A stretch of DNA of 64,000 nt from Argyresthia goedartella (GCA_949825045.1 OX463816.1:16115579-16179578), one strand, 5' to 3'; shown: positions 33,937 to 46,105, numbered from the stretch's first letter. Program-made: numbers and translations. The notes: generated from the letters alone by a model not told the origin.

Positions 33937-34181
33937 TTTACTTTATTGTTTTACCTGATGATTTCTGATTCTGATTCACCTGAATAATTTTTTACTTACT
34001 TGTAATAAGTTGATAAATTAACTTATTGATGGGTTTGTAAGATAATGTTCTTTTTGATTTTGCTAAAGATAAGTGTATTGATATATTTTGTTAAATAGGA
34101 GAGAATTTCCTTAAGTACAAATACATTAATTAAATTTCAATTAATTGAAAACATTTTTCTTTTGTTATATTCTCTAAATAT
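33937..34181 (+). other. DIRS-2 region between recombinase and complementary region
   Basis: AT-rich and noncoding; presumably 3' untranslated sequence of the element. Confidence 0.5.
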
Positions 34182-34299
34182 CTACATGTGGTATTTAAAG
34201 AAATCCCTCGGACGAAGATACAGCATAATTAGTGATTAAACGAACTTACCTGTACGTGAAGTTCTATCATAATTATGCGAAGTCTTCGTCCGAGGGATT
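34182..34299. repeat. DIRS-2 internal complementary region
   Basis: First part is the complement of the left terminus (29461-29506). Second part, from about 34228, is the complement of the right terminus (34501-34571). Joined, they reproduce the ends of the element in circular order. Confidence 0.92.
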
Positions 34300-34377
34300 A
34301 GCAACCCTCCCTCCCTTTCCGTTGGTAACCCCTTGAAATAAAAATGTTTTCAAAACCGGCATTAGCTCTGAACTAAA

Positions 34378-34571
34378 TGAAGCGACACCTGGGTAGTTGG
34401 TGTTAGTAGGTAGTTTAAAAAAATAAATAAAAAAAATAGTCTCAAATTAGTGTGGAACGGCGACAACTAGGCCCGATACTACATGTGGTATTTAAAGAAA
34501 TCCGTCGGACGAAGACTTCGCATAATTATGATAGAACTTCACGTACAGGTAAGTTCGTTTAATCACTAATT
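34378..34571 (+). repeat. DIRS-2 right inverted terminal repeat
   Basis: Complement of the left repeat up to about 34516, plus an outer extension (34517-34571, GAACTTCACGTACAGGTAAG) that occurs elsewhere only in the complementary region. Confidence 0.9.
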
Positions 34572-34597
34572 ATTACATTAATGACAAAGCGGTATAG
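34572..34597 (+). pseudogene. LINE I RT C-terminus, right half
   Basis: Completes the Tyr codon split at 29460 and adds YINDKAV, then TAG. Together with 29252-29460 it forms one continuous LINE C-terminus, proving that DIRS-2 is a clean insertion. Confidence 0.8.
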
Positions 34598-37500
34598 ATC
34601 TCCGATTTTCCAGCAAAGCACATAAACCACTAGCAACAGATCCAATTTTGCTACGCTACGAGGGCTACGATATCGTAGCAGCGACTGGTAGTAATGTGAT
34701 CGCTTGTTTCGCCGTCCACGCTCACCCTATCCTGGTTCAGCCGTTACACATCCCGACTACCACGCTGAGAAACCAAGATTTAAGTCCAGCCGGTGACACG
34801 AAAACAAAAAGGTAGCTTTAACTTACAGACCGGATTTGTATTGGGCGGAGCTGCAGCAGTGCAGAGTGGTTACGCCTGATAATAAGTCTTTAAACAGGTG
34901 GTATCTATTTATAGGCACGCCCCGTGGCAGTTGTTCTCACATATAACAATGTAAGGGTAACAAGTCATTCAAAATACAGGGTGTTAGCTAATTAGATTTA
35001 AGGAAGCTAAATTAGATAAAGTGTCAGGGAAGAGACAGGTTTAGTAAAGTTGGGCGCACTGATCGAACTCATTACCGTTAATCCACTAGCCTGTGGGGAA
35101 TGTGAAGTAAATATGACACAAGTTCATGGAAATATAATTCAATTAGTGTACATCATATTATTATAAACCCTCGACCAATAACAAGCCATTACTTGGGATC
35201 AATAACAACACCCTCGTATTGTACTAATATTCAACACATTGAGGTAATGACATGAGGATCCCAATTCATAGTCAATGGTGATGGTTTTAGGAACTGTGTT
35301 ATGTGTATGTCTAAACATATACATTTCCATTTTATAGTCGCCGTTTTGATGCCAATACAATTTAGAAATATTTTATAGTAGTAGTTAGGGCCACTTTTAT
35401 GAACACTATTATCTGAATAACTGACAACTCCATAAAGAGGTTTCGAACATTTTTATATGAAACAAAATATTTTTTAATCTATTTATATCCTTCGCCACAT
35501 TTTCGAGAAGCGACGTGAGAAAGAAATTGAGTTTACTTCGGCTTGGAGACGCTAAAATAATTATTATCTCTAGTATAGACTTTTAAGAACTTTGTTTTAA
35601 GATCGTGAGTCTGTTATTAATAGCGCAATTTTAAAATATAAACTTGTTGATAGCTACTTTGTAGAAAGTTGGCTGGTAACATCAAACCCAGGAACCTTAA
35701 TAAATATTCTGACTGAATGTTTTGTTTGTATGTAGTCTGTAGTTACTCAAATTGTACCAAAGTAATTAGATATACAATATTGCTGTGCAAAGCAAATCGC
35801 TCGATTATTATAAGTAGGTGAATTCTAAAAATACTTTTATTAAAAGCTCATTATTTCCCTTCGGCGTACAAAAGTGCTAACGCAGAGTAAATGGATTGGA
35901 ATTTCCGTTGTATGGGTAAATTAACCCCGAATATTCATTTCGTATTATCCCCTCGAAAGATGCTCGGGAAAACGAGATAAATTTACCGTAATGTTGGACC
36001 GTTACTAACCGTGACTTAATTATTTTTTTACTACTGTCAATTCGAATTATTTCTTGTAGAAATTCGACCTTTTTAACGGGCGAAAATTGGTCCGTGGATA
36101 TTTTTAAAACAAGTTTATAAGCGAACGCAAAAGCAAGTTAGCACTGACCTCAAGTCAACATTGACATTTAATATATTATCTTTGGAATTTCAAAGTTGAC
36201 TAGAGGTCAGTGCTATCTGGCTAACTATATTATGATTCGGCCCTTGCGAGGTAAACTAAAAGAAATTATCGAGTAGGGCTTTAGCGGCTAATCCGCGCTA
36301 CGGCATTTTCATTCTTCAATTTTTTCTAATCAATGCACAGAGTTTTATTCATCTGAGTATCAATAAATATGACGTAGTGCTGAATCCGTGCTACAGCTCA
36401 GCGTTAGACCATATTAGGTACTTAGAGTATGGGCCCTTGGAACGTCAAGAGACAGCTACGCAGCCAGGACCAATATTTATAATACAAATTTCTATTTCTA
36501 TTGCTGATATTTTATTCGTCCTTCTACTCTATCGCAAAAAGTAGTAAAAATATATGATTTTTTGAAAATTTCATCTCTTTATGCTGTAATAATGTAGACC
36601 CAATGATACCCAATTACACGTCCCCCAACGCACACATGAAAATGTGATCTAATTAATTTTCAATAAGCCCTATAACGCCGAAACTCTCTTTCGGCTGGTG
36701 CCGAGATTCGGTTTACTACCTACACCAGTGTGGAATGGAATGCTGATCCAATTTTTGGGATCACGATTCGTCATCTCTCAATGGGGATTTTATAATCACT
36801 CGACTTAGGCAGACTGTTTGGGATAGGAGTGTCCCTGCGATATATCAGTATCTGACATAATTTAACCATAATTTTCTTCATCTGAGGTTTGTGACAGTGT
36901 TATCAGCAAGTCTTCCCAAGTCCCATATATTTTGGAAAGATATGAACAGTAGAAGTGTTAAAGAAGCGCTCTTAGTATCAACGGAAGGAAATCTGCCATT
37001 TGCATGAATATGGCAAATAGCACTCACTCACTTACACGCACCAGGCATACGATTTAAGTTCCTTTCTTCCACCTGTACATGTACCAAATGGGAAAAAGCA
37101 TGTTTTTCCATTTGGGGCTTACATGTGCGCCTAAAAATAATAAAGAAAGATTAATCTGACACAGCTCGTGAAGACTTTGGACGGTCAGCATGGCGGTGGC
37201 ATTATTATTATTTTCCCGCCTGAAAATATAACAAAGCAATGAAAATTGGAAATAAACATTATCTCACATATCAGTTTTGTGTGTAGATCTCGCCATATAA
37301 TAGAGGAATAAACATTTGTTTAGTACAAAGTAAGAATCTCTGTTAAAGGCGGAGTTGTAGTAGTTTTATACTTTATAGTACCTGGAGACTGAACTCTGCT
37401 CGGTGGTTGGTTGGTGCGGTTGTTCGCGCCGATACCAAATCATCAGACTGTGCATCATTAGGCTGTTATACCGTTATATCTACGTGTAGGCTAAAATATT

Positions 37501-37954
37501 GCGACCCTCATGCTGTAACCCTCACCATTTAAACATTCATGAAAATGAAATTTGACGCTACTGCTTGACGACAAGCTGTAATCCTCATCTCTCGTGCAAG
37601 GAAACGGAAGGGCCTATCGACATGGTTTAGGTTTCAAAAAATATTCCAGAAATAGTCCTCACGACATGTAAAATTTCAGAAATAGTACTTCAACGATTCA
37701 AGAGTTATTTAGTCATCTTGGTGAGGATTAAAGATTGAACATTTGATAGTATCAAAATATATCTTCGGACCGCCTACGACTTTCAGTTTGATATTTGTCC
37801 CAGTAATAGTCCACCGAAACCATAATAATTTTGTCCTGGTTTGATTTGAATAATTACATCTCAAATACAATGTTTAATTTCCCATATACATTCAATACAT
37901 GTACAGTCGTGAACAAAGTCATATAAGGGTAAACTCTTATAAACCGGTTTATAC
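34598..37954. other. no recognised gene; one hairpin
   Basis: More than 3 kb without a supported ORF or domain. The only structure seen is the inverted repeat at 36140-36214. A 61-codon minus frame at 37054-37239 lacks any motif. Confidence 0.4.
36140..36214. repeat. 20-bp inverted repeat, 75-bp hairpin
   Basis: Arms 36140-36159 (AGCACTGACCTCAAGTCAAC) and 36195-36214 with one mismatch and a 35-bp AT-rich loop; weaker complementarity extends outside (AGTTAG and CTAACT). Size fits a miniature foldback or a precursor-like hairpin. Confidence 0.6.
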
Positions 37955-38230
37955 AGGTTGAGCTTCATGGTTTAATGGTTTCATGCTTGCTTCTCGCTCA
38001 GGAGATGCGGTTTTGAATCCGGTACTAACCAAATACCAATGACATAAGTATTTAAACCAAATTACATTATACGGAAGTTCTGACGGTGATGGAAAATATC
38101 GTGAGGAAACCATCAATCTCCATAGCTGCGGCGATGGGCTAGCCCCTATTCACGCAAAATAAAGCATTGAATGACTGGCTAAAAGTGGGCACAATTTTGT
38201 CTCTGCCACCCTGTAGGCGTACAAATACCG
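37955..38230 (+). mobile_element. tRNA-derived SINE
   Basis: A tRNA-like head with a TGGTTTAATGGTTTC A-box-like and a GGTTTTGAATCC B-box-like sequence (pol III promoter), then an unrelated body with GTGAGGAAACC and GCGGCGATGGGCTAGCCC. The head is too degenerate, and followed by too much body, to be a functional tRNA. The body motif recurs at 15720-15760 on the minus strand. Confidence 0.7.
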
Positions 38231-39299
38231 GTTAATTTAAATAAAGCCCTTATTTTTATGTTCAAATTTTAAATACAAAGGTTTTTTTTTTTGTTAGGGT
38301 GCCCGAGTGCCGGTTGTACCATACAAACACTCACAGTGTAGGTAAAGAAGCCAGCACATCAATCTTTACACGTAGATAAAGTGCTATAAGAGATAATACT
38401 TTGGTACATTAAAATGCGCTGAGGAATTCAGTAGTGAGGGTTCATTTTTCTTGAAATTTTTATATAAAATTTGTCACCAACTATTAAAAGTGTAATTTTT
38501 AATTCAATTCAATGCATTTTATTTAACAATAAAAATTTCACTAAATGGCCAACATTTCTTTGACTTGATTAAAAACTAAATTTATATCTACAATTTAAAT
38601 GCATTATTAACCCTATTGATTATCTATTGATTGATTGAAGTGAGAACAAAAGAACAAAACAGCGAGCGTGGCCGCACACAGGCAGACACATTGCGTTTCG
38701 CATAAGCACACATCGCCGAGATTCAAAGGAATGAGATTCAGTATAACGTATAACAATACATTTTCAATATATTATCGATTTTTCCGAGCATCTGTATATG
38801 TGTAGGTATATCGTTGGATTCAGTTTATTTTTTGTTCATTTCGCATAAAACGTTATGGCAACACCGTAGCAATCATCGGTGTGATACAATGTTTGCGGGA
38901 TTCTCTGGATTTAGTCTTCGGGAACGTCGTTTAGTCCTCGGGGACGTCACAAACATTGATGTCTAAGATTTCCACGGATTTAGGGCAAAGATTACTAAGT
39001 TACAGATGACATGAAAGGCGGCCGCCGTTGTAGGATTAAAGTTAAACATTTTTTAAATATTTAAACACGTTTCCAAAAAAACGGTACAATTTTACCAAAC
39101 TTAATTTTGCCAAACCCTAAGGTTTGGTGGCAGTTATTCCCTCGTTTTCATATTTTTATGTTTTACATTGTATTGAGCAAACTCAAAATGTTAACAACAC
39201 AGATGTAGTTACAATATCCTAACATGCTAGAATATTGTAGCTGCATCTGTGTTGTTTACATGTTAGGTACAACTACTGGTTGATAAGGCAAGAAAGATA
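38231..39299. other. no recognised gene; one hairpin
   Basis: Noncoding. It contains a near-repeat TTTAGTCTTCGGGAACGTC / TTTAGTCCTCGGGGACGTC at about 38910-38950 and the inverted repeat at 39193-39256. Confidence 0.4.
39193..39256. repeat. 25-bp inverted repeat
   Basis: Arms 39193-39217 (AACAACACAGATGTAGTTAC...) and 39232-39256 with two mismatches and a 14-bp loop. Confidence 0.75.
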
Positions 39300-40230
39300 A
39301 CAAATGCGAGTTGGACTTGCGCACGAAGGGTTCAGTACCATTATACACTCATGCTGGAAAAAGTCCAACGAAAATTTACAAGGCTTATATATAGGTACAA
39401 AATCAAATATGGGTATTATCCCTACTTATTCCCGTCTCTTTTTGTGGCAGGGATGGTGGGGTTAGACACCCTAGAGCTGAGGCGGAAGTTGTCTCTGTTG
39501 GTCCACTTCTATCTGCTATTCCACAACAATGTAAATGACCCGGTGGGACTGCAAAGTGTTGCCCTTAACGCGCCGACTCGGTACGCGATGTTACGATCGC
39601 AGCCGCTCTTCGCTACGGGTGTTGTTTGCACACAGCACGCTCGTCACGCGCCCACGTTTCAGGCACTGACCCTACTCAATGCCTGTGATGCTCAGCACTC
39701 AGAACTAGATATTTCTAGTATGTCGCTCTGGATGTTTTTTAAAACTCTTTACTTGTTTTTAAATAGTCGTGTGTGACTTATGAAATAATTTTTAAGATAT
39801 GGTGTCTGTCTATTTTTTTATTTACTTTTTCATATTTTTAGTAATGTCTACTATATTTATTTGTAACATGTCATTGTTAAGTGTTAAGTTCACATATTTT
39901 GGTCATTAGACTATAAATGTGACCCGTAAATATCAATAAATCTTTAAATCTATAAAAACGGTAAAAAAAATATGTCTGTTGTATGGGAGCCCCCTTAAAT
40001 ATTAGGCCTATTTTAATTTAATTATTTATTTTCCAAGTGCCTTAAATAACTCAATATTCTGTGAATATTTAAAGCATATTTAAACCTGTTGCCGTTATCA
40101 ATATCGAGCAGATACAAGCAAAAAAATCACGTTTGTTGTTTCGGAGCCCCCCTTTAATATTTGTTTAATTTTAAATACTTTTTTTTTTTTTTAAAGTGAA
40201 TTTGTAACTTAATAGTCTGTGATCATTTCA
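39300..40230 (+). repeat. R2 interspersed repeat, copy 1 (split by LINE J)
   Basis: Left part TGCGAGTTGGACTTGCGCAC to CAGTACCATTAT, right part from 39950 (TATAAAAACGG, TATGTCTGTTGTATGGGAGC). Both match the copy at 57573-58000, where the two parts are contiguous. The 3' end is cut off by M1. Confidence 0.75.
39345..39949 (+). pseudogene. LINE J: 5'-truncated RT C-terminus
   Basis: An open frame (39351-39776) with LEKVQRKFTRLIYRYK, YYPYLFPSLFVAGMVGLD, TLELRRKLSLLVHFYLL and LNAPTRYAMLRSQPLF is the C-terminal part of a LINE ORF2 after the RT domain, ending in a stop. A short 3' UTR with AATAAA at 39935-39940 follows. The N-terminus is missing through normal 5' truncation during retrotransposition. 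It sits inside R2 between CCATTAT and CTATAAAA; the target duplication is short or absent. Confidence 0.75.
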
Positions 40231-40231
40231 A

Positions 40232-40562
40232 CCGTTTTAATGCCTAATTATGTACAGTTACATACACTTGTTTATCTACACACATATCATAAGCTCTCTT
40301 TGATGTGTTCAGGAACCGCATGTTTGACCGGCATTGTGGCTCTGCAGTTGTTTAGCTTGTTCTGTAATACCAACTTCACGCATGCAGGCGGGCGTTCGAA
40401 ATTTGAATGTCATAATATGTAGAAAAATTACACATTATGGTCATAATGTGTATTTTTTTCAGAAAAGAAATGAGTTTTTATCAAGTAGTTTAACATTATG
40501 CTGATCGTAACGTGCGGTTTTTGTACGCAGTAAAGAGGGTTTATGATACGTGTGTAGATAAA
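40232..40562 (-). mobile_element. M1 foldback, copy 2
   Basis: Carries ATGCCTAATTATGTACAGTT, an inner inverted repeat TTTATCTACACAC-TATCATAA at 40273 and its complement ending at 40561, and the GCATGCAGGCGGGCG block also found (complemented) near 9400. The outer 80 bases present at 9146 are missing. Confidence 0.7.
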
Positions 40563-41460
40563 ATAGTTTTTATTTACTTGAAGCATCCATCCGTACAGCA
40601 TGTTTTCAGCGAAACTATCCGGCAAAGTATAAAGATAACGGCTTTCACGTTATAAAGATTAATAGTTGACCGCCTTTTGCAAAGCATGCAATACGAAACT
40701 ACCAAACCGGACCAAAGAAACATATTTATAAAGAAAAATGTGTCAATTTTTTTAAAAATCAAAGCAAGGTATTAAAGATGAAGGAGGTTGTTAAAATATA
40801 ATTCTTAAATTTATTGTGTAGACGAATAAATAAAAAGTGTTAAGAAAATCAGTATTTTTATTGGGGTATTAGTCCTATCTTAGACCGCGGAATGCAATTT
40901 ATAAATTGCCTGAGATTTGGAAACACGATTGATTATTTTGCAAGATGAAAACATATTCTGCGGTACGAGGTTGCCATGTTTCTCAACGGTGAAAAAAACA
41001 CCTGTAGAGACGCACAGCACCTATAAAGGAACTTTTTCGACACCTAGATTCAAAATTCAAAAATTCAAAATGTTTTTTTTTTTCAAAATCACAATTTTAC
41101 AGTAGTTTTTACGGTAGCTCCCACACTAGGCGCAGCCTGTGTCGTGGGCGCTTGTAAGCAGAATTACTATTTGATTGGTAGTTTGTTCAAATTCGCACAC
41201 AATTTTATAAAACAAAAACAATTACACTTACACATTGAGAAATACAATTTTATAAAAAATAACACTTATGAAAAAGAGAAAAATAAATAAAAGTAGTCAA
41301 AGATTCATTAATTGTGCTGTAAAACCACAGCTGGTTTGTTTCAGCTGCACATGTTATAGCTTAAAAAATATTTAGTATATGATATATTATTATTATATTT
41401 ATTTAGTATATAAATATTTAGTACGGTCGGTGTTAACAAATACACGTTATTATTTCAACA
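40563..41460. other. no recognised gene
   Basis: AT-rich, short frames only. It contains a TTCAAAATTCAAAAATTCAA simple repeat near 41048. Confidence 0.4.
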
Positions 41461-41579
41461 AATACAAGTTATCCCTTAAACATAGCTCTGTGCTATCAAA
41501 GTGAGGTGAATATAAGACAACTGTGAAGTAGGTGTATAAATATATATATCGTGCTCGCAAAAATAAGGTGATTAGTCAT

Positions 41580-42742
41580 GTGATGTGCTTGTGAAGAATT
41601 TTTTCAATATATGTTTTTGTTTGAGAGGGTTGTCATGGATTGATATTATTATTTCAGGTGGCATTTTATTCATGAGAAGGGGGATTAGGTGTTTTGATGT
41701 CCGTGATCCATATAAGTTTGTTGTCCTACAAATTTTTAATTTTTTGATAGTTACCCGGTGGGTTGCTATGGGATGTATTATTGTGATTTGTACTTCCTTA
41801 TTGAAGAATTATTCAGTGAGAAGTTGCATTTTAACTTTTTTATGGACTGGTAGTATTTGGCAGTATTTAAATACGCTTATACACTCAGATTTTAGATTAT
41901 TGTAAATCTTGTATTGTATAATAGTCTTCAGTAGCCTAATTTGCAGCATTTTTATGTTGTCTAAGTAAAATTTAAATGTTCTACCATAACTACTGAAACC
42001 ATATGAAATTATACCTTCTGCCAGGGATTTGTACAAGGTGAGAAACACACAAACAGGAATCTTATTCCTAACTCCATAAAATTTAACCAACACAGATTTC
42101 AACCTTTTGCATACCCTTACTTTTGGCCCAATTAAACCTGTTATCAATTATCAATCCTAGGTAAGGGTGTTGTGAAACTTGCTCGATAGAAGCGCATTTG
42201 CATTGTGGTCTTGGAGCATGCAAGCAGTCATGGTCATGTGCGATGATATGTACCTCTTCTTGAGTCAGGTTATGGCTGGAGCGAACGTGTATGAGTTTGG
42301 TCTTTTGTGCGTTCAGTACAAGACCAACGTCTTGCGACCACTTGCATACTATATCGAAGTCCTCTTGTAACCTTAGTTCTGCTTCTTTGATGTGCTTTGA
42401 GGCCGATACAAGGCAAGTGTCATCTGCGTATTGGTAAATGGTGCAGTGTTTGATTGCGTTGTTTAGGTCGTTGACATAAGCTAAATAGTGCAAGGACCCC
42501 AAGACTGATCCTTGTGCAGTGCCTTCTGTTGCTTTAATTTCCTCGCTATGTACATCTGCTGCCTTCACGGTGTATGACCTTCTTTTTAGGTAGTCCTTGC
42601 ACCATTCTAGAAGAAGGCCACGCACTCCGCTATCATTTAGCTTTTTGACGATTGTATCGTGTCGATGTGTAATCGATGAATATTAAAAGTACATGTTTTC
42701 TGTCGTCGAGGCACATATTTATCTCGTCTGCAAATTTCAAAA
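41580..42742 (-). pseudogene. LINE A reverse transcriptase body and C-terminus
   Basis: Minus strand from 42742: FADEINMCLDDRKHVLLIFIDYT, WCKDYLKRRSYTVKA, GTAQGSVLGSLHYLAYVNDL and the catalytic YQYADDTCLV (near 42440), then LGLIIDNRFNWA. After frame changes come FLTLYKSLAEGIISYGFSSY and finally NPLKQKHILKKFFTSTSHD and a stop near 41580. The QGS and YADD boxes are intact; frame changes near 42090-42150 and 41800 make it inactive. Its upstream RT segment lies 6 kb away at 48721-48797 because LINE B is inserted. Confidence 0.85.
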
Positions 42743-42954
42743 TATGTGGAGACTTCAATGTAAATTTATTAGAAACTTACTCCCTTAGTACGAGACTAAC
42801 TAACTTATTTAATTCTCACAACTTAAAGCCACTTTTCATGGAACCTACTCGAATAACTGAAACCTCAGCAAATTGTTTAGACAATATATTTGCTTATCCA
42901 AATGAAAAAATTGTACTTAAAAAAATTATAAGTAATTTAAAGTCAGACCATTTA
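42742..42954 (+). pseudogene. LINE B endonuclease fragment
   Basis: Plus-strand LINE B begins, 5'-truncated, inside the endonuclease: KICGDFNVNLLETYSLSTRL, LFMEPTRITETSANCLDNIF and NLKSDH. Very close to the same segment of LINE D (62270-62475). The frame is cut after SDHL by LINE C and continues at 46296. Confidence 0.85.
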
Positions 42955-43281
42955 TTCATTCATTCATTCATATTTTATTGATAATAAGATATTACATGTC
43001 AACAGTATACAATAAACGAAAATAAATTAAATTAGCAGGCATAATGATTATGAATAACATGTCAGGATAGTACAATAATACAATAGTAATACACTCACTA
43101 ATAAAAGTCAATAATAAAAGTTATGTCAAAAAGAATAATAATGTAAAAATCGCATAATAATAAGAATAATACCACTACAGGTAAAAATTAATAAAATTAC
43201 ATGTCAGAATAAAAAAATAAATAAAAAATAAAATAAGTCACAATTTTATTACAATCATAAGTTAATTAAGTCAGTGGTTAA

Positions 43282-46105
43282 CAGTGTGACCATCTTGAAA
43301 TTGGAAATCCTGCCCATGCCTAAGATGAAAACCAGCCAAATAGTGCCACACACTTTGAATAAAATGCCGAAAAAATGCCAACTTATTAAATATAGGTAGG
43401 GTCTCTAAAATAATAAGTAACCCACATGGTATTTTAAACTGTTTAATAATACACACACATTACAGTTACATGTTTATTCGTTTACCCAATGAAATAAAAA
43501 TAAAAATAAACTTTAAACTACCTATAAAGTTTTTGTATTTTTTTTCATTGGGTAAACCAAATACCGAATACAATAAACTATCAAAAAATCAAACATCAGC
43601 ATTTATATCGTACTCTTCCCTATCATTCTCATTATACATGGCCTTAGTCATCAGTCTAACCATTTCTTTCGTTGGTTGAAATGAGATGCAATCACCAGAT
43701 TCACTTATGCCTTGTTTTACGTGTAAAATTGAGGAAACGTGTTTATTTAGAAATCTATTGCGTGTTTTAGTTTTAATCAGGTTAATTTTAGAGAAAATTC
43801 TTTCGCAAGCTGCGTTCGACATGGGCAAGCACAGCAGTCCCTTTACAAAAGTCGAAACGTTTAAATATTTTAAATTTCCCTTACCATCTCGCATTTTGCC
43901 GATAGCACCCCAGAACTCATCAACACATAGATTAGGACTCTTATTACTACTTCCACCCGCTTCTAATAAATCGCTCACATTTTTGTCAAGTTTTATTTGT
44001 CTGTATTCACTGTCAATATCCTGAATATTATTTTCATAAGCAAGTTTCGGGAATTTACTGACAATATTTGCTATAGATGAAATATCCCTATGCACTACAT
44101 GTTGAGGATCCAAAAATTGTAAATCTTTAAAAAATGTGTTTAATGGCAAACGGGTTTTTAATTGACTGCAAAGTTCAATCAAAAATGATTGCATACGATT
44201 GAGAAATGAATGAATCGCAGGTTTCAGGCTACTGTCCTGGACAAGACGGTCGATTTGTCTGCTGACGTTTACACCCAAATACATCTCTTTTAATGGTAAA
44301 AAGTCAACTGTAGATTTGGGATCTAGATTAAGTGGGTCTGCGCATTTTATGTATTTCATTTATATTAATTACTTTTCATGTAACAACTTAATAGTGACAT
44401 AAGCATTTCAGAACCGTCTTTAAATATAGTGTGTACTGTTGGATAATCTCCTTGGAAAATTGTATTTAACTTGTTGACAACTGGAAGGACATAATCTAAC
44501 GCATAAAAATATAGTTTTAGTATATTGTCGTTATAACTGTCGCACAAAAATTGACTAGAAATATTTTTGTCCTCCAAATATTGACCTTGAAAATACAGTT
44601 TAAGTCCATCCCATTGCTCAATAATCCTACTGACACACGAATGAAATGATAACCAGCGAATGTCGTAATGTTGTAATATTTTATAATTTTCAGTGTTCGT
44701 GAAGTCTTGAAAAACAGATAATTCCCTTTGCCTTTTGCTACTGTGAGCAAAATACCCATAGACCTCTTTAACTACTTAGTTAACAGACCTTGGTAAAGTA
44801 TCTTTACTTGCATGACTAACCGCTAAAGCAGTGGAATAGACACATTTTATGAATACACAATGCGGATTTACCTCCCTAATTTTAGCTATAACTCCTCCAC
44901 GTTCACCAAACATGACATTGGTAGTATCGGCGCCGAAACCTATAGCATCATTTATGTTGAGGTTTGCATCTCTTAATGCCTTTGAAAAAGCGTCAAACAA
45001 GTTTTGTGCAGTTTCACCATCTAAATCTACCATTGTTAAAAATTTAGTTTTTTTTGCTAATTTTTCTCAGAATAATACTTGGTAACAATAGCAAGCATTT
45101 TTGTCGATGAAACATCTGTACTTTCGTCCATAATCAAAGAGAACATTGGGGAACGCGTACATATGCTTTGACATGATTTTAAATCAGCATGCATTTGCCT
45201 TTCTAACTCAGGTTTCAAAACATTATGTGTTACCGCAGCTGCTTTAGTTCTTTTACAGGCAAACTCTTTCGCCACTTCAGGATTTGAAAAGCACTTCGAA
45301 ATAATCTCACTCATATGGTCCATCAGACGAAATGGCAAGTTATGTTCAACTAATAAAGCTCACATGTTAAGTTCTGCTTTATTTACTTCTTCTTGTAGCG
45401 GAGAATTCTTGAAAAATTTGTGCACCTGCAACAAGTGACTTGCTTTAGTATAAAGTAGCTAAATGTATAATTAACGGATACTCTTAAAAACATAAGTGAA
45501 TATTTTAGAACTTACCGATGACTTACCACTATATCCAATTATATTCTTCTTATGTTTAACAGTAAGTGCATGTTCTTTCAAAGAAGACAGTCGCGTAATT
45601 AATTTGTTGTTGCATGCTTTACAAAATGCAACATCTGCATCATCTTTCGCTCTGGATATCCATGCAGAAAGCAACGGATCTTGCTCCTTTCAGCACGATA
45701 AGATCGTTCATATTTTCGTTTCATTGCCGGTAGTAAATAACAAACTGTTTTCATTGAAGTCAGAAACAAAAGTAATCAAATATTGTGCATTGTGCAATGC
45801 AAAATAAGTACAAAAATAATTACAATGAATTAACCTTATGATCATTATGTTACGGTTCATAATTGAATGAAATATAAACACAGCACGAAGTGCGAAGGGG
45901 AGTCCCAGACCACAGATAAACTAAAGTGGATGTTGCCGTTTTACAATTGGGTAATTTTCCCCTGATATGGGGAAATATACTTAAATTTCGTTAAATACTG
46001 CCAAAAACTGCCAGTTTAATAAAACGTCAACATAAACTGCCAGAGGTTAAATTACTAGTCCAAAACTGCCAAAAAGGCAGGAAACTGCCACATATGGTCA
46101 CACTG
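43282..46105 (-). mobile_element. hAT DNA transposon with perfect TIRs and 8-bp target duplication
   Basis: CAGTGTGACCAT at 43282-43293 and its complement at 46094-46105; GTGGTTAA duplicated at 43274-43281 and 46106-46113. TIR start CAG and an 8-bp duplication are hAT hallmarks, and the inside encodes a hAT-type transposase. Length 2824 bp. Confidence 0.95.
43589..45724 (-). pseudogene. hAT transposase (broken)
   Basis: Minus strand from an ATG at 45724. A BED-type zinc finger region (FCKACNNKLITRLSSL, then HALTVKHKKN) is followed, after gaps and frame changes, by the first catalytic region (FSLIMDESTDVSSTKMLAI, 45338-45057) and GFGADTTNVMFGERGGV. The C-terminal hAT dimerisation region (44359-43589) has LKYLNVSTFVKGLLCLPMSN and AACERIFSKINLIKTKTRN. 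At least four frame changes or stops, so inactive. The architecture matches transposases with a BED finger and a hAT C-terminal domain. The protein would bind the TIRs and cut and paste the element. Confidence 0.9.

Larger units (their letters stand above)
29461..34571 (+). mobile_element. DIRS-2: structurally complete DIRS-like element (5111 bp)
   Basis: Left inverted repeat 29461-29607, gag with a candidate intron, RT/RNase H, tyrosine recombinase, internal complementary region 34182-34299, right inverted repeat 34378-34571. The complementary region contains, as complement, the right end joined to the left end (CACTAATT-ATGCTG), which fixes the termini. Those termini are also where the interrupted LINE I frame closes. 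No target duplication, as expected for recombinase-mediated integration. Confidence 0.93.

Noticed and set aside
37960..38035. tRNA gene
   Set aside because: A- and B-box-like sequences are present, but the arms do not form a normal tRNA and a SINE body follows.
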